From: Roseiarcus sp963779095
GTDB lineage: Bacteria; Pseudomonadota; Alphaproteobacteria; Rhizobiales; Beijerinckiaceae
DNA length: 64,000 bases
Assembly: GCA_963779095.1 (NCBI GenBank)
Contig: CAVZWU010000002.1
Coordinates: 1-64,000, forward strand
Reading direction: 5' to 3'
Each line of letters begins with the position of its first letter. The first letter of the stretch is position 1. The notes under the pieces are model-generated. The model made no database searches and was not told the DNA's origin. It worked only from the letters and a program-made list of their open reading frames with translations. Both the position numbers and the translations under genes were made by a program. Shown here in pieces: positions 35,934 to 44,846 of this stretch.

Positions 35934-36794
35934 ATGGCTACGACGAGCCCTCTTCGCCAGCGCATGATCGAAGACATGACGATCCGCAATCTCTCGCCGG
36001 CGACCCAACAATCCTACATCTACGCGGTCAGAAAGTTCAGCCGGCATTTTGGAGCATCGCCAGATCGTCTCGGCATTGAGGATGTCCGAACTTATCAGCT
36101 TCATCTCATCGCGAAGAAGCGCTCGTGGTCCCATATCAATCAAGTGGCTTGCGCGCTGCGGTTCTTCTATGGCGTCACGATGGACCAGCAGGAAGCGTTC
36201 GAGCGGATCGTCAATGGGAGGGAGGCGGAAAAGCTACCGCCCGTTCTGGCTCCCGACGAGGTCGCCCGCTTCCTGGAGGCCGTTGTGGGATTGCGCAATC
36301 GTGTCGCGCTGACGACGGCTTACGCAGCCGGGCTCCGCATCGGGGAGGTCTGCCGCCTGAAGGTCGCCTCGATCGACGGCGAGCGAAAGTTGATCCATGT
36401 CGAATGCGGCAAAGGCGGGAAGGACCGCTACGCAATGCTGTCGCCGCGTCTGCACGATATTCTGCGCGCCTATTGGCGGCGCGCGCGTCCCGGCATATGG
36501 CTGTTCCCCGGCCGGGAGGCTGGCGATCATGTCAGTATCGCCGCATTGCAGGACGCCTGTCGTGGCGCGAAGAGCACGACGAAGCTGAGCAAGCCCGTGA
36601 CGGCCCATTGCTTGAGGCATAGCTTCGCGACTCATCTTCTTGAGAGCGGGGTCGACCTGCGCATCATCCAGGTGTTGCTCGGACATGCAGATCTTTCGTC
36701 GACCACGCGTTACGCGCAGGTCGCCACGCATCTGATCGCCAACACGCCAAGTCCGTTCGACCGACTCTCGATCGTGGTGATCCCGCCCGAATGA
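35934..36794 (+). CDS. Tyrosine recombinase associated with an IS91-type element
   Basis: This 286-aa XerD-like recombinase has an N-terminal SAM-like core-binding domain (MIEDMTIRNLSPATQQSYIYAVRKFSRHFG). Catalytic motifs are AAGLRIGEVCRL (Arg), HCLRHSFATHLLESG (His-x-x-Arg) and LLGHADLSSTTRYAQV (Tyr). It stops 9 bp before the IS91 transposase start, the usual arrangement of IS91-group elements that carry an accessory integrase. AGGAGG precedes its ATG. It is intact although the transposase downstream is broken. Confidence 0.88.
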   Translation: MATTSPLRQRMIEDMTIRNLSPATQQSYIYAVRKFSRHFGASPDRLGIEDVRTYQLHLIAKKRSWSHINQVACALRFFYGVTMDQQEAFERIVNGREAEKLPPVLAPDEVARFLEAVVGLRNRVALTTAYAAGLRIGEVCRLKVASIDGERKLIHVECGKGGKDRYAMLSPRLHDILRAYWRRARPGIWLFPGREAGDHVSIAALQDACRGAKSTTKLSKPVTAHCLRHSFATHLLESGVDLRIIQVLLGHADLSSTTRYAQVATHLIANTPSPFDRLSIVVIPPE

Positions 36795-37727
36795 GCAGGG
36801 CTCATGCGCCCGAAGCTGGAGGTGGCGGACATTTTCCGCCGCCACGGCGACGCTTTTCGTACTGCTCAAGGTAACCGGCTGTCCCACGAGCAGCGCAAGG
36901 TCATGGCCGCGATCGAAGCGTGCCGAACCCGGCGCTCGGCGGTCACGTCGAGCGTTGCGAGGATTGCGGCGTGACCCGCATCGCCTTCAATAGCTGCCGC
37001 GACAGACACTGCCCGAAGTGCCAGGGCCTGGCGCGCCTCCAATGGCTGGCCGACCGTCGAACGGAGCTGCTGCCCGTCGCCTATTTCCACGTCGTCTTCA
37101 CCTTGCCGTCGCCAATCGCCGCGATCGCTCTCCAGAACAAGGCGCTCGTCTACGACATCCTGTTCAAGGCGGCGGCCGAGACAATCCGCGTCATCGCTGC
37201 CGACCCAAATACCTCGGCGCCGAGACCGGCATGATCGCGATCCTGCACACATGGGGGCAAACCCTCACCCATCATCCCCATGTTCACTGCATCGTGCCGG
37301 GCGGCGGCCTCGGACCAGACGGGCGCTGGGTCGAATGCAAGCCGAGCTTCTTTCTCCCCGTCCATGTTCTCTCGCGCTGCTATCGTCGCCTGTTTCTCGA
37401 ACGTCTGCAAACGGCGTTCGCCGCCGGCGGCATGACGTTTCACGGCGAACTCGCACGACTGCACGACCCCGCCGAGTTCGCGCGATATCTCAAACCGCTG
37501 ACGAATGTCCCCTGGGTCGTCTTCGCCAAACCGTCCTTTCGCCGGCCCCTCGCAGATCCTCGATTATCTCGGTCGCTACACGCATCGCGTCGCCATCGCC
37601 AACGGCCGTCTTCTCGATTGCCAGAATGGCCGCGTCAGCTTTCGGTGGAAGATCCTATGGGGAGGCGGATAGCGACCGGAGCTCTGGCAGAGTGAGGTTG
37701 CAAAACCACCCACTCTGGAGACGATCC

Positions 37728-38897
37728 ATGCCAACCGTAGCTGACCGACGCCGAGCGCCGACCGCCATCCAATCCGATCTTGCCGCGATTTTCGTCTCTA
37801 TGGAACTGAGCCGCTCGATCTGGCTCATCACATCGCTGTCGCCGGGCTCTGGCGAGAAGATGTCGAAGCATTCTGTGCGAGCCGGGGACGTTGCGGCGCT
37901 GCTGGCGCGGTTTTCGGAGTTGAAGCAGAAGGCGTTTGCGCGGACGAGGAAATCCTTTCCGATCGTCGCCATCCAGGAAGCGGGGCTGGATGGCTTCTGG
38001 CTTCATCGCGCGCTGGAGCAGGAAGGAATTGAAAGCCACGTTGTCGATCCGGCCTCGATTGCGACGTCGCGCCGGCGGCGGCGGGCCAAGACCGACAGGA
38101 TCGACGGCGAGGCGCTGCTTCGCACGTTACTGGCGTATAAGCGCGGCGAACCGCGGGTGTGTACGATGGTCAGGGCGCCGACGCCCGAGGACGAAGACCG
38201 CCGCCGCCTCTGCCGCGAACGCAAGGTGCTGATCGCCGAGCGGGTAGAGCACGTCAATCGCATAAAGGGGCTGCTGTTCTCCCAGGGAATATCGAGTTAC
38301 GAGCCGCTGCGCCGCGATCGACGCCAACGGCTCGAGGACCTGACGACGGGCGACGGCCGTACTCTGCCGACACATCTCAAAACCCAGATCAGCCGCGAAC
38401 TCGATCGGCTCGAACTGCTGCTCGATCAAATCAAGCTGGCGGAGGCTGAGCGGGATGCGCTGCTCGCCGAGGACCAAGCCGCCGCGCCAGAGTCGCCGGC
38501 GAGGATGTTGCTCGAATTCAAGGGCATCGGCGCGGAGTGCGCCGCCACCCTGTGGTTGGAGGCGCTGTTCCGCCACTTCGACAATCGTCGCCAGCTCGCC
38601 TCTTACGCTGGGCTGGCGCCGACGCCCTGGCAAAGCGGATCCGTCGATCGCGAGCAGGGCGTTTCCAAAGCCGGGAATCCACGATTGCGAGCCATCCTCA
38701 TCGAACTCGCCTGGCTATGGCTACGCCATCAGCCGCAATCGGCGCTGGCTCTGTGGTTCAAAGAACGGGTCAAACGCAACGGCGGCCGCATGAAGAAGAC
38801 GACTATCGTGGCGCTGGCGCGCAAGCTGCTGGTGGCGCTGTGGAAATATGTCACCGCTGGCGTCGTCATTGAGGGAGCCGTGATGAAGCCCGCCTGA
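37728..38897 (+). CDS. IS110-family DEDD transposase
   Basis: This is a 389-aa protein. The N-terminal RuvC-like DEDD domain includes FPIVAIQEAGLDGFWLHRALEQEGIESHVVDPASIA and KTDRIDGEALLRTLLAY. A coiled-coil middle (LDRLELLLDQIKLAEAERDALLAED) follows, then the Tnp_20 domain (LLEFKGIGAECAATLWLEALF) with the catalytic-serine region YAGLAPTPWQSGSVDREQG. Full length for the family (~340-400 aa). I chose the ATG at 37728 near the left end. IS110 elements use a bridge RNA made from non-coding DNA in the element; the candidate region lies downstream. Confidence 0.9.
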   Translation: MPTVADRRRAPTAIQSDLAAIFVSMELSRSIWLITSLSPGSGEKMSKHSVRAGDVAALLARFSELKQKAFARTRKSFPIVAIQEAGLDGFWLHRALEQEGIESHVVDPASIATSRRRRRAKTDRIDGEALLRTLLAYKRGEPRVCTMVRAPTPEDEDRRRLCRERKVLIAERVEHVNRIKGLLFSQGISSYEPLRRDRRQRLEDLTTGDGRTLPTHLKTQISRELDRLELLLDQIKLAEAERDALLAEDQAAAPESPARMLLEFKGIGAECAATLWLEALFRHFDNRRQLASYAGLAPTPWQSGSVDREQGVSKAGNPRLRAILIELAWLWLRHQPQSALALWFKERVKRNGGRMKKTTIVALARKLLVALWKYVTAGVVIEGAVMKPA

Positions 38898-39230
38898 CGA
38901 CAAGCGCTCAACAGATATTCGCAAATCTCCCAGGACCTGATCAGTTCTGGCGGATCCGGGTGTACGAACCGAGGTAGTCCATGGACTGAAATGCCGATTG
39001 GAAGAATGGTTTCGTTCGCCTGAGCCCTGCCCGCCGTAAGCGGGATGTTGGTGCAGCCGTCTCGAGCGGCGACCGGATGTGAGGTTGATCGCGCTCGGAA
39101 ACGGGCCGCGTCAGGCAATTGGGCTCCGGACCTGGATACAGAAATGTAAAAATATGAACTGGATCTATCGGATGTTGTCCGATGCGCCACTCACTCTTGA
39201 CGGCAAGTTTCGGCCGAGCGCCAAACGAGC

Positions 39231-39285
39231 GTCAAGGACGTGCGCTCCGCGCACGCCGGCTTCGCCGGTGCTTCGCATCCTTGAC
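39231..39285 (+). ncRNA. Strongly structured segment in the IS110 3' non-coding region
   Basis: GTCAAGGA (39231-39238) pairs with TCCTTGAC (39278-39285). Inside are TGCG-CTCC-GCGCA and CCGGC-TTC-GCCGG hairpins. It sits in the 540-bp non-coding tail of the IS110-type element, where IS1111-group bridge RNAs are expected, but it could also be a simple extragenic palindrome. Function is not established. Confidence 0.35.
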
Positions 39286-39779
39286 CCTCGTCTCGCGCTC
39301 GCCATTTTCGCTGCCAAGAGCCAACGGCCAAATATCGACCGACGCTGACAAAGACCGAAAAGTCGAACCGAACCAACCAAGTGAACTGGAGGACGCATGA
39401 ACGAATCGCCCCCTTGACCCGAAGCTCCCCATGTGAGGATTATCGCGCCCAAAACAAGTCCAAGGCGATGACGTTGGACGCCAACGAGTTCATGCGCCGC
39501 TTTCTCATGCACGTCTTGCCCAAGGGCTTTCGGCGCATTCGCCACTTCGGCTTCCTCGCCAACTCGTGCTGCGTACGAAAGCTCACTCGCATCCGCGTCG
39601 CCCTAGACGTTCCCAATCCCGATCCACGCATCAAACCCAAAGACTATCGCGAACGCTGCGCGCTGCTGACCGGCAAGCGTCTCGACATCTGCCCATGTTG
39701 CGGCGGTCGCATGGTCGACGTCGATTCACGGTCGCCCCGTTCGCCCACACGGCCCAAGCCACGATGTGACAGCTCATGA

Positions 39780-40370
39780 CGCCAAGCTCGCCAACTGTGT
39801 CTTCGCGTCCAACCAGTGTTGACATGCGCGCGATCCAGCGTCGCACGTCGGCAAGCTCGCGCATCGTTGACCACCGACGACAATGTCGGCCCATAGACCC
39901 AGCAAAGATCGTCGTCGAGTATCCACGCTTCGCGACTTTCGCGCTCCGAACCTTCTCAAGAGTGTCGCCCACGCCCGCGCCGCCCGCCGCGAGCGCCGCG
40001 CTCAACGCACCTCACGAACGACCAACGCCCATAGGTCGGGGCTAACGACCCCGCAGCTTCGTTCAATCCGGCTTCAAATAGGTCCCGCATCATCCACGCG
40101 GAAGGCCCTTTGGCAGCGGGACCGATTTGAACCCTCAGGCATTCCGGAGGAAGCCCCCCCCCAATTCCGGGATGATTGCGCCCCTCGTAACGGAATGAAG
40201 CCGCCCCCCAATTCCGAGATGATCTCGCCCCCCATAACGGAATGATCCCGCCCGGGGTCATTCATGGATTGGCGGGTGCCGCCGTTGGCCTGATCAGGTC
40301 GCTCCTTTGGCAACCCCAAAGCAGGATCGATGCCAGCGGAGCGGATTGGAATGCGCGAAGCGCGCGAGAT
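39780..40370. repeat. Non-coding region with ~50-bp tandem repeat units resembling IS termini
   Basis: No gene is recognised between the IS91 tail and the IS6 end. At 40141-40255 a unit (AATTCCGGGATGAT...TAACGGAATGA) occurs twice with minor changes, followed by CCCGCCCGGGG. Such serial end repeats resemble the termini of IS21-like or IS66-like elements whose genes have been lost. Confidence 0.45.
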
Positions 40371-41168
40371 GGCTCTGTCACGACAACGGTAGCGCGTCGT
40401 GGTTTGGCGGGTAAGATAGCGGATGATGATCTCGTTTGCCCGCCACCAGTTTCCGCCCGCGATCATCCGGCACGCCGTTTGGCTCTATGTGCGTTTCACG
40501 CTCAGCTATCGCGACGTCGAAGATCTCCTTGCGGAGCGTGGTCTGGATATCTCCTACGAAACGGTGCGACGATGGGTATTGAAGTTCGGGCCGTTGTTCG
40601 CCCGAGAACTTCGGCGTCGACGCCCACGGCCAACATCGCGCTGGCATCTCGATGAGATGGCCGTAACGATTGCGAGCCAGCAGTTCTGGCTCTGGCGCGC
40701 TGTTGACGACGAAGGCGAGGTTCTCGATCTCCTTGTGCGACGACGGCGCGACAAAGCCGCAGCGGTGAAACTCATGCACAAGCTGCTCAAGAAACAAGGC
40801 TTCGCACCCGCTGTGCTGGTGACCGACAAGCTTCGCTCCCACGGCGCGGCAAAATCCGAAATCGGGTTGTCGGCGCGCCATGAGCAGGGGTTGCGCAAGA
40901 ACAATCGGGCCGAGAATTCGCATCAACCGACTCGACGACGCGAGCGTAAGATGCAGTTTCAAATCACCCGGATCAGCCCAGCGCTTGCTGTCCATTCACG
41001 CCGCCGTTCACAACACGTTTAACGTCCAGCGTCATCTCAGATCCCGCCGCACGCTTCGCGTCCTAAGAGACGAAGCGTTCCGGACGTGGCGAGCCGCCAC
41101 CGCGGCCTGAAGTTCAGCGGGCCTTCCAAACCCCGCGCCGCGCCGATCCAAGTTGGTGTGACAGCGCC
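40371..41168 (+). mobile_element. IS6-family element, copy A (798 bp)
   Basis: The left end GGCTCTGTCACGACAACGG and inverted right end GGCGCTGTCACACCAACTTGG are typical IS6-group termini, and the length is standard for the family. No 8-bp target duplication is seen. The transposase is frameshifted. Confidence 0.8.
40423..41110 (+). pseudogene. IS6-family transposase, frameshifted
   Basis: From 40423 the frame gives FPPAIIRHAVWLYVRFTLSYRDVEDLLAERGLDISYETVRRW (IS6 helix-turn-helix), WHLDEMAV (first Asp) and VTDKLRSHGAAK (second Asp). RKNNRAENSHQPTRRRERKMQ (Glu) ends the core. Past ~40958 the expected C-terminus (SAQRLLSIHAAVHNTFNVQRHL) continues in another frame to 41110. A single indel separates an otherwise complete ~229-aa enzyme. 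Confidence 0.85.
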
Positions 41169-41712
41169 TGATCGACTCGTGCTGATGGTGTAGATGACAA
41201 CAAACGCGCCAACGGGCGTGGGTGCCGGAGTTCAGCCAGGTCGACTCTTCGCACGTAGGTCGGATTCGGCCACTACAGCCTCGCTTTTGATGTGGTGAGC
41301 GCTCGACCGAAGGAGTGAGTGGCCATGGCTACTTTTGAACGATCCGTCCTCGGGATCGACCGACCAGTTCTCGATCCCTCGCGTGTTGGTCGGGTCCATC
41401 ATGCAAATGGAACCTCTTAGAAAAACTTGGGGTTCACTCTTGCAAGATGGTTGCTCTGGGTTTTCCCAATGCGACGTAGGCCTGAAGCGACTTTGGAACG
41501 TCGAAGGCAGTATTTTTCAGGCGGGCCGCCAACGTCGCGCCGTCCGCGATGGCCTGCGCGCAAGTATGTTTCCGCCGCAACATGAACCGTAGGAGGCTGG
41601 CAGCACTATCACGTACCAATTGTTACTCAGAATTGTGTACGTCAAAGAGCCGGCCTTTTTGTCGCCACATCGCATACCTATTTGCGCGGCGTCCAAATGG
41701 AGTATCTGAATA
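41169..41712. other. Non-coding stretch, no gene recognised
   Basis: Several short frames on both strands lack ribosome-binding sites and domain signatures. The 120 bp before 41713 should contain the promoter of the small basic protein gene. Confidence 0.3.
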
Positions 41713-41946
41713 ATGCCTAGAGCTTTGAAAAAGACTGTTAAGGGCACGAAGTCCGCCAACACCGCAAAGGCGAAGACGGCACGTCGCGTCATCAAGCCGT
41801 GGACGAAAGAAGACGTGCGCATGCTGAAGGCGCATTCGAAGGCCCGCACGCCCGTCCCCAAAGTTTCGAAGATGATGAAGCGCACGGTTGGCGCTCTCCG
41901 CCGCAGAGCGGGTATCCTCGGCGTCGGTCTCGGCCACCGCCGGTAA
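41713..41946 (+). CDS. Small basic SANT/Myb-like putative DNA-binding protein
   Basis: This 77-aa, Lys/Arg-rich protein has a disordered N-terminal tail (KKTVKGTKSANTAKAKTARR). It is followed by a helix-turn-helix of the SANT/Myb type: KPWTKEDVRMLKAHSKARTPVPKVSKMMKRTVGALRRRAGILG. Similar short proteins are common in rhizobial genomes with unknown function. An intrinsic terminator lies 225 bp downstream. It is carried on the genomic island; a nucleoid- or regulation-related role is inferred from composition only. Confidence 0.7.
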   Translation: MPRALKKTVKGTKSANTAKAKTARRVIKPWTKEDVRMLKAHSKARTPVPKVSKMMKRTVGALRRRAGILGVGLGHRR

Positions 41947-42171
41947 GGTTCTCGGTTTTCTGACTACCACTACACTCCTCCACCCCTGCCGCTTAGTCAG
42001 CCAGTCCCTTCGGCAGAATGGTTTTGATCTATGCAAGCGGCAGAGGTGGGGAATAATAGTCGGTGAGCATTTGCGGCGGATCGAAGTAGCGGTGGCCTCC
42101 CTGTCCCTTCATCGCGTCGAAGACTTCTTTCTTATGAAATCTTGAAGAGGGTTAACCGCTGGGCTCATTCG

Positions 42172-42196
42172 GCGCCAGGAACAGCGGCGCTTTTTT
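42172..42196 (+). terminator. Intrinsic terminator
   Basis: GCGCC (42172-42176) pairs with GGCGC (42186-42190), followed by six T residues. It is placed downstream of the small basic protein gene and just before an IS6 element. Confidence 0.55.
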
Positions 42197-42213
42197 CCCC
42201 TATGCCGCCGGAC

Positions 42214-43021
42214 GGCGTTGTCACGTTATCGAAACGACGACGCGAAGCGGGATTGCTGTGCGCAACTTCAAGCGGCCGCGACGACCTCGCGCCACGTGGT
42301 CATCGCTGCGGCGCGTAGCACGCGGTGCGATTGAGCTGATATGAGATGGCGTTGGACGTTGAAAGTGTTGTAAACGGCGGCGTGGGTTGAAAGGAATTTC
42401 TGCGCAGAGCGAGCGCTCTTGAGACGTTGCATCTTGCACTCCCGTCGACGGGTCGGCCGATGCGAATTTTCGGCCCGATTGTTCCTCCATCGCCCGCGCG
42501 CATGCAGGCGTTCGAGGCCGAGAGCGCGGGCCGCTGCGCCATATGATCGCAAGTCGTCCGTGACGAACCGCTCGGGGACGAAAGCATACTTCTTCAGAAG
42601 CTTCCGCATCAATTTCAGAGCGGCGTGTTTGTTGCGCTTGGATTGAACCAGCACATCGAGAACCTCGCCCTCGGCGTCGACTGCGCGCCACAGATATGCC
42701 ATCCGCCCATCGATCTTCAGATAGACCTCGTCAAGATGCCAGGTCGCGTGCGGTCTCGGACGGCGCTTGCGCAGATGCGCGGCGATCATCGGCCCGAAGT
42801 GGTTCACCCAGCGGCGCACGGTCTCGTAGGAGACCGCGATCCCGCGCTCGGACAGCAAATCTTCGACGTCGCGAAAGCTGAGGGTGAACCGGAGATAGAG
42901 CCAGATCGCCTGATTGATGAACTCAGGCGGGAACCGATATCCCGCGTAGCTGATCTTCCTCATGCTCCCTGGCTAGCGCGCCTACCAACGTCCAACAAGC
43001 TGATGCCGGCGTGACAAAGCC
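42214..43021 (-). mobile_element. IS6-family element, copy B (808 bp)
   Basis: The ends are GGCGTTGTCACG (left) and, inverted, GGCTTTGTCACGCCGG (right); the size is typical for IS6. Flanks show no 8-bp duplication. The transposase is intact. This element is distinct in sequence from copy A. Confidence 0.8.
42268..42963 (-). CDS. IS6-family transposase
   Basis: This 231-aa enzyme is complete. An HTH region FPPEFINQAIWLYLRFTLSFRDVEDLLSERGIAVSYETVRRW is followed by the DDE core with WHLDEVYLKIDGR, VTDDLRSYGAA and NNRAENSHRPTRRRECKMQ. The C-terminal segment is AQKFLSTHAAVYNTFNVQRHLISA. It has the same domain order as the broken copy at 40423 but differs at many residues, so the two elements arrived independently. 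Probably active. Confidence 0.92.
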   Translation of the reverse strand: MRKISYAGYRFPPEFINQAIWLYLRFTLSFRDVEDLLSERGIAVSYETVRRWVNHFGPMIAAHLRKRRPRPHATWHLDEVYLKIDGRMAYLWRAVDAEGEVLDVLVQSKRNKHAALKLMRKLLKKYAFVPERFVTDDLRSYGAAARALGLERLHARGRWRNNRAENSHRPTRRRECKMQRLKSARSAQKFLSTHAAVYNTFNVQRHLISAQSHRVLRAAAMTTWREVVAAA

Positions 43022-43134
43022 CTTCGGAGGGCAAGCGAGTGCTTGAGCGCCGAGCGGACCGCTCTGGTCGATGACGCAAGCTGGTTATCTGCCGGCGATC
43101 TCGACTGTTCGACTTCCGTCGCCCATAGCCATAG

Positions 43135-44529
43135 CTATTCGCCGGCGATGAATTTGGCTTTCCCGTCGCGGGTTCCAGGTGGAACTGCTCGATTTGCACC
43201 CGAGCGATGTCGAAAGGGGCGGTAGGTTCCGAGCTTCTTAGTAGAGGCGTAGCGTCCGTCATCGAAGCCCGCGGGCATGGCGACAGGCACGTCCAGCGAG
43301 CTGGTGGACTGTTCAGTCGTGGTTGCGTTGTTGGCGGGTTTGATATTGGCTCGCTGGCCGGAAAGCATGACACGTCGGCGTGACGCGACGGTCTCGGCGG
43401 CGGCCCGAACCGGGTCATCCTCGGTGTGGACGTAGCGCATGAACTGAGTGACTGTTTTGTGAGCCGTGAGCTGCATTCCGACCTTCACCGGCACGCCAGA
43501 ATTCGCAATCTCTGTAGTTGCGCGGTGACGGATGCCATGTGTTCCGATGTGTGGGATTTCTGCTCGCGCAAGGATGCGCTTCCAGCCCTTAAAATAGGTA
43601 TTCTGCGACATCGGTCGCTCCAGCTGGAAAATAGAAGGCACAACGTAAGGCGAGTCTCCGAGACGTGGGGCGTTCGAAAGAAGCACGTAGACATCCTCGC
43701 TCACGGGTTTCGAGATTTCGCCGGTCTTGCTGTCCGGCCATACGATGCGACGATTTACCAAGTCGACCCAGCCCCATTTCAGGCTGATGATCTCCGACAT
43801 GCGCGCTGCAAAGGCGAATTGAAGACGAATTCCGAGGGTAAGGAACGGGTCCTCCAGTCCCTCCTCATCTGCTTGCTTGAGATAGCCAAACAGCCTGACC
43901 ATCTCATCGTCAGTGATCAACCGCGTCTTGCCGGTCTCCGGGTACTTTGGGATGTGCCGGCAAGGATTAGTGGCGTCGTCGCGGAAGCCCCAGATCTCGG
44001 CCATGTTGAACATCTTCCGCAGACAGGAGAGAACGCGATTGGCGGTCACCGGCGTGCTCTTCATCCGTGTGATGAGGCCCGATACATCCGACCGAGTAAC
44101 CTCACGGACCTTGAGGTTGCCGAGTCCGGAAATGAGGTGGCGGTCCATGTAGCGTTGATTGCTTTCAACGGTTCGTGCCCGGTTCTTCGGTCTCGAGTAG
44201 TCTTCGATGAACTTTTTGCATAGCTCCTTCACACTTGGCGCATCGCGCGCAGCCGTTTTCTCCGCACCTGGGTCTTTGCCCTTGCGGACGTCGGCAAGCC
44301 AGTCTTGAGCGATCGAACGTGCTTGCTCGACCGTGAGTTCACCGAACCGGCCAAGAGCCGGCTTCCGGCGCTCACCCGCATTCGTGCGATACTGGACCAT
44401 AAATATCTTTCGGCCAGCGGGCGTTACCTTCAGGAGAAACCCGGGCACGACGGTGTCGCGCAGCTCGTACTCCTTAGCGGCGAACGTGGCCGCGTCGACT
44501 GCGGTCTTTGTGAGTTTGATCTTGGTCAT
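43135..44529 (-). CDS. int: Tyrosine integrase of the genomic island (P4/DUF4102 type)
   Basis: This is a 464-aa integrase. An N-terminal DUF4102 arm-binding domain (YELRDTVVPGFLLKVTPAGRKIFMVQYRTNAGERRKPALGRF) and a SAM-like core-binding domain precede the catalytic domain. The catalytic motifs are AFAARMSEIISLKW (Arg), GTHGIRHRATTEI (His-x-x-Arg) and TQFMRYVHTED (Tyr). The ATG at 44529 starts 175 bp from the tRNA-Leu(UAA) 3' half, the normal place for an integrase that uses a tRNA gene. A C-terminal extension of ~90 residues beyond the Tyr has no recognised domain. Confidence 0.9.
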   Translation of the reverse strand: MTKIKLTKTAVDAATFAAKEYELRDTVVPGFLLKVTPAGRKIFMVQYRTNAGERRKPALGRFGELTVEQARSIAQDWLADVRKGKDPGAEKTAARDAPSVKELCKKFIEDYSRPKNRARTVESNQRYMDRHLISGLGNLKVREVTRSDVSGLITRMKSTPVTANRVLSCLRKMFNMAEIWGFRDDATNPCRHIPKYPETGKTRLITDDEMVRLFGYLKQADEEGLEDPFLTLGIRLQFAFAARMSEIISLKWGWVDLVNRRIVWPDSKTGEISKPVSEDVYVLLSNAPRLGDSPYVVPSIFQLERPMSQNTYFKGWKRILARAEIPHIGTHGIRHRATTEIANSGVPVKVGMQLTAHKTVTQFMRYVHTEDDPVRAAAETVASRRRVMLSGQRANIKPANNATTTEQSTSSLDVPVAMPAGFDDGRYASTKKLGTYRPFRHRSGANRAVPPGTRDGKAKFIAGE

Positions 44530-44703
44530 TCGAGTGCGCCCTTCCTTGCCGATTTCCAGGGGCCAACTAGGAGCCACCAGAAAGCAGGCTCCTTCGTTGT
44601 TCCGGCTATGCAGGGTGGATTGCGCTGGACAGAATGTCGATCTATCACAAACGCTTAGCGAGGAACCTCGCACTGCTATACAAACAGGATAAGGGATGAG
44701 AGC

Positions 44704-44761
44704 GGACTTAAAATCCCTCGGCCGCAAGGCTGTGCGGGTTCGACCCCCGCCGTCCGCACCA
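44704..44761 (+). tRNA. 3' half of tRNA-Leu(UAA), right border of the island
   Basis: It starts at GGACTTAAAA in the anticodon loop and continues TCCCT, a long variable arm (CGGCCGCAAGGCTG), T arm GCGGG-TTCGACC-CCCGC and acceptor strand CGTCCGC-A-CCA. The preceding bases do not form a D arm or acceptor stem. Joined to 8814-8852 it makes a complete tRNA-Leu(UAA). Confidence 0.87.
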
Positions 44762-44846
44762 TTGTTTCCTTTGCAGCGAACCCATGCGGCGCATCGGGCA
44801 TGGCCCCTTACTCAGTCCTCTCCCGGAGGGGAGAGGCGTCGCGTCC

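Larger units (their letters stand above)
37651..39436 (+). mobile_element. IS110/IS1111-type element inserted in the IS91 transposase gene
   Basis: The element interrupts the IS91 frame between TGGAAG (37650) and GATTATCGC (39437). Near the ends are ATGGGGAG (37657-37664) and its inverse CTCCCCAT (39424-39431), resembling the subterminal inverted repeats of the IS1111 subgroup. One transposase gene is followed by ~540 bp of non-coding DNA. Exact ends are approximate because IS110 elements lack true terminal repeats. Confidence 0.7.
36804..39779 (+). pseudogene. IS91-family (Y2/HUH) transposase, frameshifted and interrupted by IS110
   Basis: The 5' part (36804 to ~37650) switches frame several times but contains ALGGHVERCEDCGVTRIAFNSCRDRHCPKCQ (zinc finger) and GQTLTHHPHVHCIVPGGGL with the HUH motif, ending at NGRVSFRWK. 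The 3' part resumes at ~39437 (YRAQNKSKAMTLDANEFMRRFLMHVLPKGFRRIRHFGFLAN) and ends at 39779 after a second zinc-finger pair (CPCCGGRMVDVD). Between them lies a ~1.79-kb IS110-type element. It is non-functional. Confidence 0.82.
8843..44713. mobile_element. Genomic island integrated in the anticodon loop of tRNA-Leu(UAA), ~35.9 kb
   Basis: A 5' tRNA-Leu(UAA) half ends at the left edge and a 3' tRNA-Leu(UAA) half begins at the right edge. Both contain the 10-bp core GGACTTAAAA (8843-8852 and 44704-44713). Joining the halves at this core gives a complete tRNA with a perfect anticodon stem (AGGGA/TCCCT). A tyrosine integrase gene starts ~175 bp inside the right edge. Backbone genes lie to the left (gpt, cinA, map, radC) and the box operon to the right. 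Cargo includes a toxin-antitoxin pair, amine and amide catabolism, and many IS elements. Integration by a tRNA-targeting integrase is inferred from this arrangement. Confidence 0.8.

Noticed and set aside
42214..43021. The two IS6 elements (40371-41168 and 42214-43021) as borders of a composite transposon
   Set aside because: The two elements differ in sequence and ends, one transposase is broken, and only a small gene lies between them.
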